In this document: positions 35,311 through 45,302 of the stretch, piece after piece
Layout: every line of letters begins with the position of its first letter
Position numbering within the stretch: the first letter of the stretch is position 1
NCBI GenBank assembly: GCA_937885575.1
Contig: CALABO010000017.1
Coordinates: 1 to 64,000 of the forward strand
Length of the DNA: 64,000 nt
Direction: 5' to 3'
Origin: an uncultured Pseudomonadota bacterium
Lineage (GTDB): Bacteria > Pseudomonadota > Alphaproteobacteria > Rs-D84
Made by a program: the position numbers and the translations under genes
The notes under the pieces: model-generated
The model's input: the letters and a program-made list of their open reading frames with translations, nothing else
What the model was told of the DNA's origin: nothing
The model's database searches: none

Positions 35311-37539
35311 CCGTCCAAACTTCCCACTTCTTGGGAATCCGACGGGGATGGTGCGACCCTGGGTCGCGCGTTTGCCAACCCACGGTTTCCAATCGTCAAG
35401 TTTTGTTGTCCCACGACCCGTTGTCCAACCAAATCCGTCCGCCGCATCAAAGAACATCACATCCAAAACATATGTCCGTTCGGCGTTGTATTTTTGTAAA
35501 ATCACACCCTTGCCACGAACCATTTCCGGAATTTCGGATGCCGCAAAAATCAAAATCTTGTCATTTGACCCGGACATTGCAACCGTGTCGCCCGTGACCC
35601 GAACACAGAACGTTGCGGGATTTGCATCTTCAACATTCATAACCTGTTTCCCGGTGCGTGTTTGCGCCAAACAGTTTTCGCCGGCAATGATAAACCCGTT
35701 TCCATGCCGCGACACCAACAAATATTTCGCCGATGCATCCAAAACGAACGCGCTTACAATCGCCTCTTCGGCGCCAATATCAACCATCATACGCACCGAT
35801 TCACCAAACCCGCGCGCCGATGGCAAATCATTTGCAGCGATTGTGAACATACGGCCCGATGCGCCGAACAGATTTATTTTATCGGTGGACATCGCATGGA
35901 ACGCAAATTGCAGTTCGTCGCCCTCTTTGAATTTCAAATCCAGTGCGTTCAAGTCCATATGCCCCCGCGCGGCGCGAATCCAACCCATCGTTGAAAGAAT
36001 AACGGTCAACGGTTCTTTTTCGATAAAATCTTCGGCGTTCACGGTGATTTCCTCGGTCTGGGCCGCCCAAGTCGTGCGCCGCCGCCCCAGCGCGGTCTTT
36101 TTATCGTATTGCTTTTTAATATCCGCGAACCAGGCCTTTATCTGATTGTTCTGAATTTCTTCATCTTGCAACAGTGCAACCAATTGTTCGCGTTCTGCGC
36201 GCAACTCTTTATCTTCGCGGCGAATTTCCATTTCTTCCAATTTGCGCAATGCGCGCAGGCGAGTATTCAAAATTGCCTCTACCTGAACATCAGTCAATTT
36301 GAATTCCGCCATCAACACGGCCTTTGGGTCATCTTCGGTCCGGATAATTTCAATCACGCGGTCAAGGTTCAGATAGACGATCAGCAACCCGCCCAAAATC
36401 TCAAGCCGCCGGTCAATATTGGCAAGCCGCCACCGCGACCGCCGACAAAGAACATTTTTTTGATGCCGGACGAATTCGGTCAGCACGTCGCGAATCCCCA
36501 TCACACGCGGCGCGCCATTGGAATCAATAACATTAAAATTCATATTAAACCGATATTCCAAATCGGTCAGGGCGAACAAATGTGCCATCATTTTATCCGC
36601 GGGGACATTACGACTTTTGGGTGTGATGACAATGCGAACATCGGTTGTCGATTCATCAACAATATCGTCAATCAACGGCAATTTTTTCGCATCAATCATT
36701 TCGCCGATTTGTTCGACCAACTTGGACTTTATAATTCCATACGGGATTTCGGTAATTACAACCTGATACCCGCCGCGGTCAAGTTCTTCGATTTCATATC
36801 GCGCACGAATACGGAACGCACCCTTGCCGGTTTCATAGTTTTTAACAATCGTATCAAAATCATCAATTAAAACACCGCCCGTTGGAAAATCTGGCCCAAT
36901 CATTTTCTTGCATATCTGTGCGGTCGTGGATTCCGGTTTGTCGACCATAAGGGTCAATGCATCGCAAACCTCCGCCACGTTATGGGTTGGAATATTTGTT
37001 GCCATACCGACCGCGATGCCCATACCACCGTTCGCAAGCAAGTTCGGAAATGCCCCCGGCATAACCACCGGTTCAACCGTCGTTCCATCAAAGTTCGGCA
37101 TCATATCGACACTATCTTCGTCAATGCCGTCCATAATCAGCATTGCCGCTTCGGTCATTTTCGATTCAGTGTAACGATATGCCGCCTGGGGGTCGCCGTC
37201 GATATTTCCAAAATTCCCCTGGCCGTCAATCAGTGGATATCGCACGGAAAAATCCTGGGCAAGTCGCACCATTGCGTCATACACGGACGAATCGCCATGC
37301 GGGTGATAGTGCCCAAGCACATCGCCAACCACCGTCGCACACTTGCGAAACGCCGCCGCGGGCGATAACTTTTGCCGCAACATAGAATACAAAATGCGCC
37401 GGTGCACGGGCTTTAACCCATCGCGCACATCGGGCAGGGCGCGCGACACAATCGTACTAACCGCGTACGACAAATACCGCGTGGAAAGCGCGTCCGCCAA
37501 TTGTTGTGAATCAATTCTTTCGACAATTTCTTTACTCAT
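35308..37539 (-). CDS. parC: DNA topoisomerase IV subunit A
   Basis: ParC is the DNA-cleaving subunit of topoisomerase IV, which decatenates daughter chromosomes. The 743-residue product has the breakage-reunion domain with catalytic Y123 in AAYRYTE, preceded by the quinolone-determining segment [17 protein letters not shown]. The C-terminal beta-pinwheel is shorter and lacks the GyrA-box QRRGGKG, supporting ParC over GyrA. I use ATG 37539 ([14 protein letters not shown]); an upstream in-frame start at 37578 would add 13 hydrophobic residues. zapA and a small coiled-coil gene precede it on the same strand. No parE is in the window. Confidence 0.93.
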   Translation of the reverse strand: MSKEIVERIDSQQLADALSTRYLSYAVSTIVSRALPDVRDGLKPVHRRILYSMLRQKLSPAAAFRKCATVVGDVLGHYHPHGDSSVYDAMVRLAQDFSVRYPLIDGQGNFGNIDGDPQAAYRYTESKMTEAAMLIMDGIDEDSVDMMPNFDGTTVEPVVMPGAFPNLLANGGMGIAVGMATNIPTHNVAEVCDALTLMVDKPESTTAQICKKMIGPDFPTGGVLIDDFDTIVKNYETGKGAFRIRARYEIEELDRGGYQVVITEIPYGIIKSKLVEQIGEMIDAKKLPLIDDIVDESTTDVRIVITPKSRNVPADKMMAHLFALTDLEYRFNMNFNVIDSNGAPRVMGIRDVLTEFVRHQKNVLCRRSRWRLANIDRRLEILGGLLIVYLNLDRVIEIIRTEDDPKAVLMAEFKLTDVQVEAILNTRLRALRKLEEMEIRREDKELRAEREQLVALLQDEEIQNNQIKAWFADIKKQYDKKTALGRRRTTWAAQTEEITVNAEDFIEKEPLTVILSTMGWIRAARGHMDLNALDLKFKEGDELQFAFHAMSTDKINLFGASGRMFTIAANDLPSARGFGESVRMMVDIGAEEAIVSAFVLDASAKYLLVSRHGNGFIIAGENCLAQTRTGKQVMNVEDANPATFCVRVTGDTVAMSGSNDKILIFAASEIPEMVRGKGVILQKYNAERTYVLDVMFFDAADGFGWTTGRGTTKLDDWKPWVGKRATQGRTIPVGFPRSGKFGR

Positions 37540-37592
37540 AACGACATAAAACATAGAACATTTAGAAAAAAATAACAACCAAAAAACACGAA

Positions 37593-37871
37593 TTATTCCG
37601 CAATCTTGTTTTTAATTTCGCGGATGCGGGCCAAAATTTCACGCAGGTCGGCATCGGTCACAGATGGTGCGGGTTTATTGCGCAATTCATCCGCCAAAAC
37701 AATGCAAACGGTGGCAAGTAACGAACTTTCCGGCAAAGGTCCAATTTTATCCAAAATTTGTCGTGCACGCGCATCCACCATTTGCCCCAGTTCCACCAGG
37801 CGCCCTTCCTGTCCATCTTCACAGCCCATAGGATAGTTTTTATTCACAATCGGGATTGAAACGACACTCAT
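37593..37871 (-). CDS. zapA: Cell division protein ZapA
   Basis: ZapA binds and cross-links FtsZ protofilaments at the division ring. The 92-residue product has the family length and pattern: an N-terminal beta-hairpin ([23 protein letters not shown]) and a long C-terminal helix (LADELRNK...[14 protein letters not shown]) that mediates tetramerisation by coiled coil. Its start overlaps the preceding small coiled-coil gene by four bases (ATGA), indicating tight coupling. It is upstream of parC, so division and chromosome decatenation genes share a direction. Confidence 0.88.
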   Translation of the reverse strand: MSVVSIPIVNKNYPMGCEDGQEGRLVELGQMVDARARQILDKIGPLPESSLLATVCIVLADELRNKPAPSVTDADLREILARIREIKNKIAE

Positions 37872-38077
37872 TTCAGCCCCCCAAGAATACCAAGTGACTG
37901 GTCAATAAGTTCGGTCGCGCGTGCATTTTTTGCACGCAGGTTTCGTACCTGCTGGGTCAAAATTGCAACCTCTAAATCGGTTTGTTTGCCAGCATTAACC
38001 GCCGTCGCCCGCAGGTGCGCAACCCCGTCTTCAAGTTTTGATAGTTCCTGAAAAATTTGTTCCCTTATGTCCGACAT
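37868..38077 (-). CDS. Small coiled-coil protein (DUF4164/ZapB-like) coupled to zapA
   Basis: The 69-residue protein is almost one continuous helix with heptad leucines and valines (ELSKLEDGVAHLRA..LEVAILTQQVRNLRAKN). Small coiled-coil proteins encoded just ahead of zapA are common in alphaproteobacteria, where they are often annotated as DUF4164; partnership with ZapA at the division septum is inferred from gene order. Its stop overlaps the zapA start. Confidence 0.75.
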   Translation of the reverse strand: MSDIREQIFQELSKLEDGVAHLRATAVNAGKQTDLEVAILTQQVRNLRAKNARATELIDQSLGILGGLK

Positions 38078-38157
38078 ATTGTCATTTTAAGACATTTTTT
38101 ATATGCGTTCAACCCTAAAATGTGATATAATCGTCGTGACAAGATTTCTAAAATGCG

Positions 38158-39012
38158 ATGGTGGTGCAAATGAAAAAAAAGATTATTTATATTTCCGGGG
38201 CGGATTCCTTTAACCCCGGCGAAGTCCGGGCCGCGTTTGAAGAGGTTCGGTCCACACTGGGCCTGGACACTGATACGGTTTTGTTCGGCGTCCCGGTGGA
38301 CGATTTGATTGCGGTGGAAACCGCGCCGGTTGTCGCCGATTCGGTTGATATGCCTGCACCGGAAATAATTGAAGAACCCGTGGCCAAACCCAAGAAAACC
38401 GCAAAGGCAAAGAAAGAAAAGCCGGTCCAAAAAATAATAGAGGAACCGGTCGCCGAAAACCCGGCCGCCGCACCCGTGGTTCCGATTCTGTCGGTTTTGG
38501 GTGGCGATGAAACCGCGCCGGTCGCGGAAACATCCGTCCAAGAAGTGGTCGCCGAAACCGTCACCGTTGAAACCGATGAAATGCCGGAATTTGACGATGT
38601 TGCCGATATCGATGAAATGCTGCAAGACGATGTACCGGACGCGCCGCGTGAAAAAACACTCGAAGAATTGTTGGAAACGATGACGCCATTGCGTGAAGAT
38701 ACGCATCCGGACGCGGAACCGGTCATCGAACCAACGGAACCCGTTGCCCAAAACGAATCTTTGGACGATGCGGATGCAACACTTGCAAGTTTGGCAACCG
38801 AATTCGTTGATGTCCAAGATAAAATGCCAACATTTAGAAAAAGTCCTGAACGTGGGAAAATCAGCAAGTTAAAAAGTATATTGCCGTTCAAAAAAAAGAA
38901 ACATGAAGATACGGGTATCATGGGCGACCTTTTTGGTTGGGCTGGTGTCGCCGCAAATGATGAAGATTTTTCCATACCGGGATTCTTTACGAATGTCGCA
39001 TCGAAAAAATAA
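38158..39012 (+). CDS. Acidic, largely disordered protein of unknown function
   Basis: The 284-residue product starts with a short folded-looking segment (KKKIIYISGADSFNPGEVRAAFEEVRSTL, about residues 6-34). It continues with a long Glu/Ala/Pro/Val-rich acidic region (about 50-225) and ends with basic (KLKSILPFKKKKHE) and hydrophobic tails. No signal peptide is evident. An extended -10 TGATATAAT lies at 38123-38131. ATG 38158 or the in-frame ATG 38170, which has GGTGG before it, could be the start. It is six bases upstream of the membrane peptidoglycan-hydrolase-like gene and presumably part of the same cluster. No family recognised. Confidence 0.7.
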   Translation: MVVQMKKKIIYISGADSFNPGEVRAAFEEVRSTLGLDTDTVLFGVPVDDLIAVETAPVVADSVDMPAPEIIEEPVAKPKKTAKAKKEKPVQKIIEEPVAENPAAAPVVPILSVLGGDETAPVAETSVQEVVAETVTVETDEMPEFDDVADIDEMLQDDVPDAPREKTLEELLETMTPLREDTHPDAEPVIEPTEPVAQNESLDDADATLASLATEFVDVQDKMPTFRKSPERGKISKLKSILPFKKKKHEDTGIMGDLFGWAGVAANDEDFSIPGFFTNVASKK

Positions 39013-39018
39013 AAGACA

Positions 39019-40056
39019 ATGAATAACATTGACACCATCAGAAAAATGTTGGAAAACGTGGGTCTGCACGTGCGTGGTGTTGATGCGAATTTTATCTATA
39101 TCGAAGATCCGGCGTGTATATTGCGCGGTTTTGAAAATTTCCTTTATTACGCGTGGATGGTTTTGGGATTGTTTACCGCGGGCCTGATTATCGGTTGGGG
39201 CATATCGATGATACGCGGTGCAAAAAATGATATCAAAGAAAATTTTAAAACACTGGTTTTAATCTTTGGAATTTTGACCGCGGTGTGGCCGATTTTAAAT
39301 GTTATTTATGGTGGCGACCTTTTGGGCATGGGGTGCAAGACAACACGGATTTCAGTGTCCGGCGTGAATGAAATCTTGGCGGCGCGGGTGCGTGCCCATG
39401 GCACAGATTCTATGCTTTACGAAGATATCGATATATACGATTCGGGAACCGGCGCAATGCCAAAGTATGAAATGCCTGAATTGGAAGAATTCCCGGATTT
39501 GTCTGATTTAATGAATTGGACACCTGATGGAACAATCGGTGGCGGAATAAATGGCACGTCAAGTGTTCCAACAAATATTCCGCCGATATCAACCGGTGGT
39601 CGCACAGCGGTTGCCGCGGTCAATTCAAATGTTGGTGAAATAACCTATACCGCGGCGAACGGGGCGCGGTATACGCATATCGGGGGCAGTTTGACATGGC
39701 GTGCAAACAACCCGGGTGCACTGCGTAATTCAGATTTTACGCGGCGTATGGGCGCGATTGGTGTGACACTAAACGGTTTTGCAATTTTCCCAAATGCGGA
39801 GATCGGACGCCGGGCAAATGTCGCGTTACTAAAAACCGATAAATATCAAAATAAAACCCTGGCCCAGGCGATACAGGTTTATGCGCCATCATCGGACGGA
39901 AATAATCCCGCGTCTTACGCGGCGCGCCTTGCGCGGGCAATGGGCGTTAACACAAATACATACCTGCGCGATATGTCGGACATACAGTTGGAACGCATGG
40001 CCGAAGGTATTCGCCGAATCGAAGGTTGGCGCGAAGGCAGCGTTCGAAATAATTAA
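39019..40056 (+). CDS. Membrane protein with C-terminal peptidoglycan-hydrolase-like domain
   Basis: The 345-residue product has two transmembrane helices (about residues 41-64 and 75-95), a Gly/Pro/Thr-rich linker (130-205) and a C-terminal domain. That domain starts THIGGSLTWRANNPGALRNS and continues GFAIFPNAEIGRRANVALLKTDKYQNKTLAQAIQVYAPSSDGNNPASYAARLARAMGV. This pattern, W-R-x-NNPG...FPxxExG...TLxxAIxxYAPxxxNxxxxY, matches phage structural P5-type muralytic domains and related lytic transglycosylases, so local cell-wall cutting is likely. Its neighbours (an acidic protein, then a single-TM protein) make an envelope machine or secretion accessory plausible, but that is inference. Confidence 0.8.
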   Translation: MNNIDTIRKMLENVGLHVRGVDANFIYIEDPACILRGFENFLYYAWMVLGLFTAGLIIGWGISMIRGAKNDIKENFKTLVLIFGILTAVWPILNVIYGGDLLGMGCKTTRISVSGVNEILAARVRAHGTDSMLYEDIDIYDSGTGAMPKYEMPELEEFPDLSDLMNWTPDGTIGGGINGTSSVPTNIPPISTGGRTAVAAVNSNVGEITYTAANGARYTHIGGSLTWRANNPGALRNSDFTRRMGAIGVTLNGFAIFPNAEIGRRANVALLKTDKYQNKTLAQAIQVYAPSSDGNNPASYAARLARAMGVNTNTYLRDMSDIQLERMAEGIRRIEGWREGSVRNN

Positions 40057-40068
40057 AAAGGAAACACA

Positions 40069-40662
40069 ATGGAAAAAAATAACGGTTGGATAAAAATCAT
40101 TATAATTGTTGCATTGGTTGCGATTGGTGTCCTGGTTTTTTATAAATTTAGTGAACCGCACACAGAAACCGCATCAATTGATATAGAAAAACAAATTGTT
40201 GAAACCACCGGTGGCGCGGACTTTACCGATGGATTGGAAAATCCAACATCGGTGCGTAACTTTCAGCCCGATGAATTTGGCGCGGGCGTTGTCGAAGTTG
40301 CAACATTTTCTTATGACATTGACGGTGATGGTCGCCCGGATAAAATTTCGCGCGCACGTCGTGAAACCGGAACAGCACACTTTCAATATATATATCGGGT
40401 TGAATTAAACGACGGTGAAAAATTGATAAACATAACACCAAAAAATTTCTTTACCGTCGAAGGTGCGGAATGTGCGCATCAAAAAATTCAGTTTTCTTTT
40501 AAACCCGATTTTTCAATAGTAAAAATTTCAAGGCCTATGGGCGAAGATTGGAATACACCGACACAATCAACCAAAACGGTTTATACACTTTGGAATAATA
40601 ATTTACATATTGCAGAAAGTTCGGAATACAAAACCGTGTGTGATGTCGCGGAATTATTTTAA
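40069..40662 (+). CDS. Membrane-anchored protein with calcium-like DxDGDG motif
   Basis: The 197-residue protein has an N-terminal transmembrane anchor (WIKIIIIVALVAIGVLVFYKF, split as about residues 7-26) and a periplasmic domain. The sequence DIDGDGRPDKISRAR (about residues 83-97) matches the EF-hand-like calcium loop found in FG-GAP/dockerin-type repeats, and the rest is beta-rich. A Shine-Dalgarno AAAAGGAAACAC precedes ATG 40069. The 3' end overlaps radC by nine bases in convergent orientation. With the two upstream genes it forms a three-gene forward unit. No family name is proposed. Confidence 0.75.
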   Translation: MEKNNGWIKIIIIVALVAIGVLVFYKFSEPHTETASIDIEKQIVETTGGADFTDGLENPTSVRNFQPDEFGAGVVEVATFSYDIDGDGRPDKISRARRETGTAHFQYIYRVELNDGEKLINITPKNFFTVEGAECAHQKIQFSFKPDFSIVKISRPMGEDWNTPTQSTKTVYTLWNNNLHIAESSEYKTVCDVAELF

Positions 40663-41340
40663 CCAATGTTGATCTTTCATCGAATACACAACACCGCCAG
40701 ATACGACAAAGTGGTCGTAAAATTGTATGCGCACATTTAATAACGCATTTTTTAATTGTTCGGTAATTGCAATATCTTCGTTTGAAAATCCCAAACCAGG
40801 AATAGGGTGATTATGAATAAGTGAGACAAACTTTGCATCCATGCTAAGTGCATTTTTAACAATTTCTTTGTCATATAAAACCGTGCAGTCAACCGTGCCG
40901 TTGCTGTGCTTTTCGTCCTTTAACAGGTGCAAATTATTATCCAAATACAAAACATGCATTTCTTCGGTTGACCGTCCACCAAGCATAAGTCGGACATAAT
41001 TATCAAATTGTTCTCTGTTATGCAAAATCGGTTTTTCTTCTGCCTCGGACCTGTATCCATCAATAATGATTTGTTGCATTGCCTTGATAAAAATTGCGGT
41101 GTTATGTCCAAGACCCGGAATTTTTTCAAGTTCTTCAATCGGCGCGCAAAGAATCGGAAATGTTCCACCGAATTTTTTATACAGCATTCGCGCGATTGGC
41201 CGAACATCCTTGCGCGGAATTGCATAACTTAAAACCAATTCCATAATTTCATATTTTGCGAGTTCGCCGTCCAAAAATTTTTGACGCAATCTGTCGCGGT
41301 GACCGGCACGCAAAGATAATTCCAACGATTTGTCTTTCAT
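40654..41340 (-). CDS. radC: JAMM-domain protein RadC
   Basis: RadC-family proteins carry an N-terminal helix-hairpin-helix region (ELEKIPGLGHNTAIFI, about residues 66-81) and a C-terminal JAB/JAMM metalloprotease-like domain. The zinc-type motif H-x-H...S-x7-8-D is seen as LIHNHPIPGLGFSNEDI (about residues 170-186). Their role in DNA repair remains unproven. The 228-residue product starts at ATG 41340 (MKDKSLEL), four bases before the map stop (ATGA overlap); the longer frame reads into map. It closes the reverse-strand operon lptE-holA-map-radC. Confidence 0.9.
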   Translation of the reverse strand: MKDKSLELSLRAGHRDRLRQKFLDGELAKYEIMELVLSYAIPRKDVRPIARMLYKKFGGTFPILCAPIEELEKIPGLGHNTAIFIKAMQQIIIDGYRSEAEEKPILHNREQFDNYVRLMLGGRSTEEMHVLYLDNNLHLLKDEKHSNGTVDCTVLYDKEIVKNALSMDAKFVSLIHNHPIPGLGFSNEDIAITEQLKNALLNVRIQFYDHFVVSGGVVYSMKDQHWLK

Positions 41341-42104
41341 GAGTTTATCATTTTTTCCGTAAAGATTATAACGCCGTCTTCGGTAATCCCAAGTGTGTGT
41401 TCCCACTGTGCCGAAAGACCACCATCAACCGTGCGCGCCGTCCAACCATCCGCATCAATTTTGCATTCGGGTCGTCCCGTGTTTATCATCGGTTCAATCG
41501 TGAAAACCAATCCCGGCACCATTTTCACGCGGTCCCACATTTTATCATAGAAATGAAAAATTTGCGGATCGTCATGCATAACCTTGCCAATACCATGCCC
41601 AACAAAATCGCGCGATATTGAAAATCCATGTGGTTTAACAACGGCCTCGATAGTTTTACCAATTTCCGAAAGTGGCACGCCCGGCGCACATACCGCAATC
41701 GCGGCATTCAGCGCGTCTTGGCATGTTTGCACCAATTCGCGCGCCTTATCTGATACTTTTCCAATCATAAACATACGCGACGCGTCGCCATGAAACCCCT
41801 TATACTCTGCGGTTAAATCAACATTTACAATATCACCATCACGCAGAATAACATCGTCACTCGGTATCCCATGCACGATAACATCGTTGACCGAAGTGCA
41901 AATACTTTTCGGATACCCTTGGTACCCAAGGTCCGACGACCGCGCGCCATTTTCGCGCAAAAATTCCGCAACCAATCGGTCGATTTCGCCGGTTGAAATT
42001 CCGGCCTTGATGTGCGGTGTGATATAATCAAAACAACGCGCGACCAAATCACCCACCATGCGCAATCTTTTGAAATCCTTTGGGGCATATACAGATGATA
42101 ACAT
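41337..42104 (-). CDS. map: Methionine aminopeptidase, type I
   Basis: MetAP removes the N-terminal methionine of new proteins. The 255-residue product has the type I length. The pita-bread fold ligands are visible: DGDIVNVDLTAEYKGFHGDASRMF (first Asp pair), RDFVGHGIGKVMHD (His), VFTIEPMI (Glu) and the final Glu in SAQWEHTLGITEDG. The map-radC order with ATGA overlap and the position behind holA indicate one operon. Confidence 0.96.
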   Translation of the reverse strand: MLSSVYAPKDFKRLRMVGDLVARCFDYITPHIKAGISTGEIDRLVAEFLRENGARSSDLGYQGYPKSICTSVNDVIVHGIPSDDVILRDGDIVNVDLTAEYKGFHGDASRMFMIGKVSDKARELVQTCQDALNAAIAVCAPGVPLSEIGKTIEAVVKPHGFSISRDFVGHGIGKVMHDDPQIFHFYDKMWDRVKMVPGLVFTIEPMINTGRPECKIDADGWTARTVDGGLSAQWEHTLGITEDGVIIFTEKMINS

Positions 42105-42106
42105 AA

Positions 42107-43096
42107 TCAGTTCCTTCGTTTAACAGACATTTTATAAGTTTTCAATACCAACTTTAACGCAAAATCGCGCAGCAAAATTTCCGCCGGCATTCCGGTTGTG
42201 CGCATTTGCGATTCAAGTTCGTTTAATCGAACCAAAACCGCGGTTATATCATCGCCCCGCCAAATCTTGGTGGCAAGGTTAAATTTATCGGCAACCTTCC
42301 AAAAAAGTCGTGGCAATTGCCCATCAATCACCGCCGTCAGCAATGATTTGAAATGCCGGTCCAACATGCGCACCAACATATTCGGTTCTGCGTTATCATA
42401 CAGCAACCGGTCAAGTGCGAGCATAGTTTGCTGAATATGCCCCGCGGTCAGTGAATACAAAAAATCATCAGTGTTCGCCGCGCCCGTATCAGGCAGGCAT
42501 TTTTCGACATCTTCTAATTCAATTGTTTTTTTATCATCGACATAGATTGCGATTTTGCCCAAAAATCCACGCGTAATTCCGCGGTCGCCCCCAAGGTGCG
42601 ATGTCATATAAACCATCGCGTCGGGCGAAATCTGTTTGATTCCGGCGTTATTAAACAATTCGTTACGAATAAGTGCTTCAAGTGTTTTTGCATCGTCACT
42701 ATAACACGCGAGTGCGGCGATATTTGCGCCGCCTTCGAACAAAGTGCGAAGTGAACCGCCCGAACGCAAATCGCCCGCCGTGACAATAACCATTGCGTCC
42801 AGTGATGGGTGTTCAACCAAATCTTTAATGATTTTTGCATCAGAATCACCGGCGTTTGAAATAATAACCATCTTGCGACCACCGAACATAGATGGTGTGC
42901 ATGCTTCGGCAAACAATGAATCTTGCTTTTCCCGCAATTCATCAGAATCGAGTGCAAAAATATTATCTTTTTCAATTGATAAAATATCAACCGATTTATC
43001 GCAAAGTTCATCCACAAGACCCGCGTCCGGCCCATAAATCAACACGCCACGAACGGTCATAATTCCCTTGGAAAAATCGGATTCCTTCCACTTCAT
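42107..43096 (-). CDS. holA: DNA polymerase III subunit delta
   Basis: HolA is the clamp-loader subunit that opens the beta sliding clamp. The 329-residue product has the family arrangement of an N-terminal AAA+-like domain without a functional Walker A (VRGVLIYGPDAGLVDELCDK at residues 16-35), then a lid (TSHLGGDRGITRGFLGKIAIY, about residues 158-178) and a C-terminal collar domain. It overlaps lptE by four bases and precedes map by two bases. The lptE-holA pairing is widespread in proteobacteria and supports both assignments. Confidence 0.9.
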   Translation of the reverse strand: MKWKESDFSKGIMTVRGVLIYGPDAGLVDELCDKSVDILSIEKDNIFALDSDELREKQDSLFAEACTPSMFGGRKMVIISNAGDSDAKIIKDLVEHPSLDAMVIVTAGDLRSGGSLRTLFEGGANIAALACYSDDAKTLEALIRNELFNNAGIKQISPDAMVYMTSHLGGDRGITRGFLGKIAIYVDDKKTIELEDVEKCLPDTGAANTDDFLYSLTAGHIQQTMLALDRLLYDNAEPNMLVRMLDRHFKSLLTAVIDGQLPRLFWKVADKFNLATKIWRGDDITAVLVRLNELESQMRTTGMPAEILLRDFALKLVLKTYKMSVKRRN

Positions 43097-43566
43097 TTTT
43101 TCTTTGCCATTTCGCGTTCATGTTTTGAAACATCGGCAATTGCACGCGTTCCGATTTTATCGGCCAAAACCGTAATAGTATTTGCAACCGCATTGTTATA
43201 CGATGCATTCGCCGCGACCAAGTATCGCACAAATGTGTATGATTCAGATGCAGATTCGGTTCCAGTGGAAATTGTTTCACCGTCCGCGGTCAGAACATAA
43301 TTCGCGGTAAGTTTGATTTCTTGCCACGTTGCGGCGCCGGTTGGTTCCAACGCCTTGTATTTTGTTTGCGGGTTGTTCAATTTCACGGTCAATTTATACG
43401 GCGCAGTGCTTTCCTTTTGCCCGCCGAATTTCGTATTCAATGCGTTGCGTAATTCAATGCCATTTATACCACTGATTACCGGGACATAGATGTCCGTATT
43501 TGATTCAGAAAACATTGGCGTGAATCCGCAACCGCAAAGAAGGAATAAATAAAAAATTTTTTTCAT
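43093..43566 (-). CDS. lptE: LPS-assembly lipoprotein LptE
   Basis: LptE plugs the LptD beta-barrel and is needed for LPS insertion into the outer membrane. From ATG 43566 the 157-residue product is a lipoprotein with a lipobox (MKKIFYLFLLCGCGFTPMF), a GFTPM-type mature start typical of LptE/RlpB, and a beta-rich domain (IYVPVISGINGIELRNALNTKF...YKLTVKLNN). The in-frame upstream start at 43611 is rejected because it would bury the signal peptide. Adjacent holA strongly supports the call, and its presence implies the cell makes LPS or a related glycolipid. Confidence 0.85.
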   Translation of the reverse strand: MKKIFYLFLLCGCGFTPMFSESNTDIYVPVISGINGIELRNALNTKFGGQKESTAPYKLTVKLNNPQTKYKALEPTGAATWQEIKLTANYVLTADGETISTGTESASESYTFVRYLVAANASYNNAVANTITVLADKIGTRAIADVSKHEREMAKKK

Positions 43567-43646
43567 ATCTTTCACCAAATAAAAATGATTTTTTTCTTGA
43601 AATTCATCCATATAATACTTAGAATTTTATTGAATCGCAAGGGGGA

Positions 43647-44996
43647 ATGATGAATATTTTTCTTATACTACTTATGTCTTTATTTATGGCGGGATACTAT
43701 ATGTTTTTCGCACCAAATACACGTGTTGTTGAACAAGAAACTGATCACGCCATCGCCACATCTGATTTGCGTTCAATTGCCGAATGCGCTTTGGCGGTGC
43801 ATAATGCTACGATTACTGGGAACACGTTTGATGATATATGCGTTGAACAAAATCAAATCAAATCAGAGCATGTATGTTTTGATTCACGCTTTTCGATTAT
43901 GGATTGTTATTCTGATGGTATAAAGCGTCCAAGCCACAGTTTTATTATAACAACAACCGGTGCGCTGGGTATTTCGCAATACAATGAAATGATGGATATT
44001 TTGGAAAAGAATTTTACAACAAGTGGAACATTTGGAATATACCAAGATGACGTGATTATGATTGCCGGAACAAGCACAAAACAAACATTACCCAAGACGA
44101 TGGTTGATAAACTGGGTCTTGAAAACGGGCAACTTATGTATATGACAAATTATGATATTCCGGATCCGGAACGCGTATACACGGATCCAGAGACCGAAAA
44201 TGTAAATTGCCCCGCGGGCACGCAAAAGGTCTTTCGTTTCGGGCGTTGGCAATGCGCCAATTACAATGTAAAAACAAGTTGCGGTGGGGACCAGGTTTGG
44301 GACGCATCCGCCATGGAATGTATCCCTGATGAATCGCGTAAACCATTGTGTGTCGGGGTTGAAACCGCGGTTATGATTGATGGTGTATGGGAATGCGTTG
44401 CGCCATTTGGCGAATACAAATGCCCTGGCGATCAAATTGCGCGCCTGAACTATGAAACATTAGAATGGGAATGTCGGGAAGACCCAAACAAGGTTTCAAA
44501 ACGTGGAAAATGTGTAATGCCAACACCACAAATCATTCGTACACACAATGGTGCAACATTACGTGTTGCATCAAACGATTGTACCGATTGTGAAAAGGCG
44601 ATTATTGACGAAGAATCATGCACAATTACATGTGTTCCAGATTCAACAAAACTTTCATCATCCGCATGTTATCCGGGAAAGGTAAATGATTGTCGCGGTT
44701 TGTCGCGTGCTTTTTATTTTGGGTTCCCGGACAAAGAATATGCCGAAAAATCAGGGGTTGTATCTGGCAAGACGATTCCGTTTGATTCCGAACATTCGCA
44801 GAACAGACGTTTCAATTGTCTTGATTGTGGCAAGCAAGGCATCGATTCGTTGCGTTCCGTGCATCCCTATATTGCGGTATGTGGAAATGGAATAAATGTT
44901 CTTGAAGGAAAAGAATCTGTCAAAAAGGAAGAAAACGGTGTTATAAAAATCGATGGGGTAAGTCCTATAAATGCGCTAAAACCCATAAGAAGATAG
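43647..44996 (+). CDS. Membrane-anchored cysteine-rich extracytoplasmic protein
   Basis: The 449-residue protein has an N-terminal hydrophobic anchor (MNIFLILLMSLFMAGYYMFF, split here as residues 2-20) with no clear cleavage site, reminiscent of pilin-like or signal-anchored proteins. The mature part starts with a helical region carrying paired cysteines (CALAVHNATI, DICVEQ, HVCFDSRF, DCYSDG). It then runs through many CPxG/WxC repeats (NCPAGTQKVFRFGRWQCANY, ECVAPFGEYKCPGDQ, EWECREDP) that look like repeated W-x-C modules, and ends NALKPIRR. AAGGGGG precedes the ATG. I cannot assign a family; a pilin-associated or surface disulfide-rich role is possible. Confidence 0.7.
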   Translation: MMNIFLILLMSLFMAGYYMFFAPNTRVVEQETDHAIATSDLRSIAECALAVHNATITGNTFDDICVEQNQIKSEHVCFDSRFSIMDCYSDGIKRPSHSFIITTTGALGISQYNEMMDILEKNFTTSGTFGIYQDDVIMIAGTSTKQTLPKTMVDKLGLENGQLMYMTNYDIPDPERVYTDPETENVNCPAGTQKVFRFGRWQCANYNVKTSCGGDQVWDASAMECIPDESRKPLCVGVETAVMIDGVWECVAPFGEYKCPGDQIARLNYETLEWECREDPNKVSKRGKCVMPTPQIIRTHNGATLRVASNDCTDCEKAIIDEESCTITCVPDSTKLSSSACYPGKVNDCRGLSRAFYFGFPDKEYAEKSGVVSGKTIPFDSEHSQNRRFNCLDCGKQGIDSLRSVHPYIAVCGNGINVLEGKESVKKEENGVIKIDGVSPINALKPIRR

Positions 44997-45134
44997 GTCT
45001 TGGTGCAGGAACCTGTTCATCACTGATTCGGTTTATAAAGATAACAATCTGAATTTAGATAAAATTTGTATATTTTTTCTATATATAGATGTTTTGTGTG
45101 TTTTTATAACTATATTTTGTGTTTTTTGTAATTT

Positions 45135-45160
45135 TCGAATCGGTTTCGATTCGATTTTTT
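45135..45160 (+). terminator. Intrinsic terminator upstream of nrdD
   Basis: TCGAATCG-GTTT-CGATTCGA (45135-45154) is an 8-bp perfect stem followed by six T's. It lies 139 bases past the stop of the cysteine-rich gene and ends that transcript before the nrdD regulatory region. Confidence 0.75.
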
Positions 45161-45302
45161 ACATTTCCTTGACACAAAACATGCTTTGGTGTGCGAATCG
45201 GACGATGACCAAATTCCTGAACCCCACGGAAAATGGGCGTTTTTAAATGTCCAGTAAAAAAATAAAAAAAATTACATTTTATGTGTTGTATCTGAATCGA
45301 AA

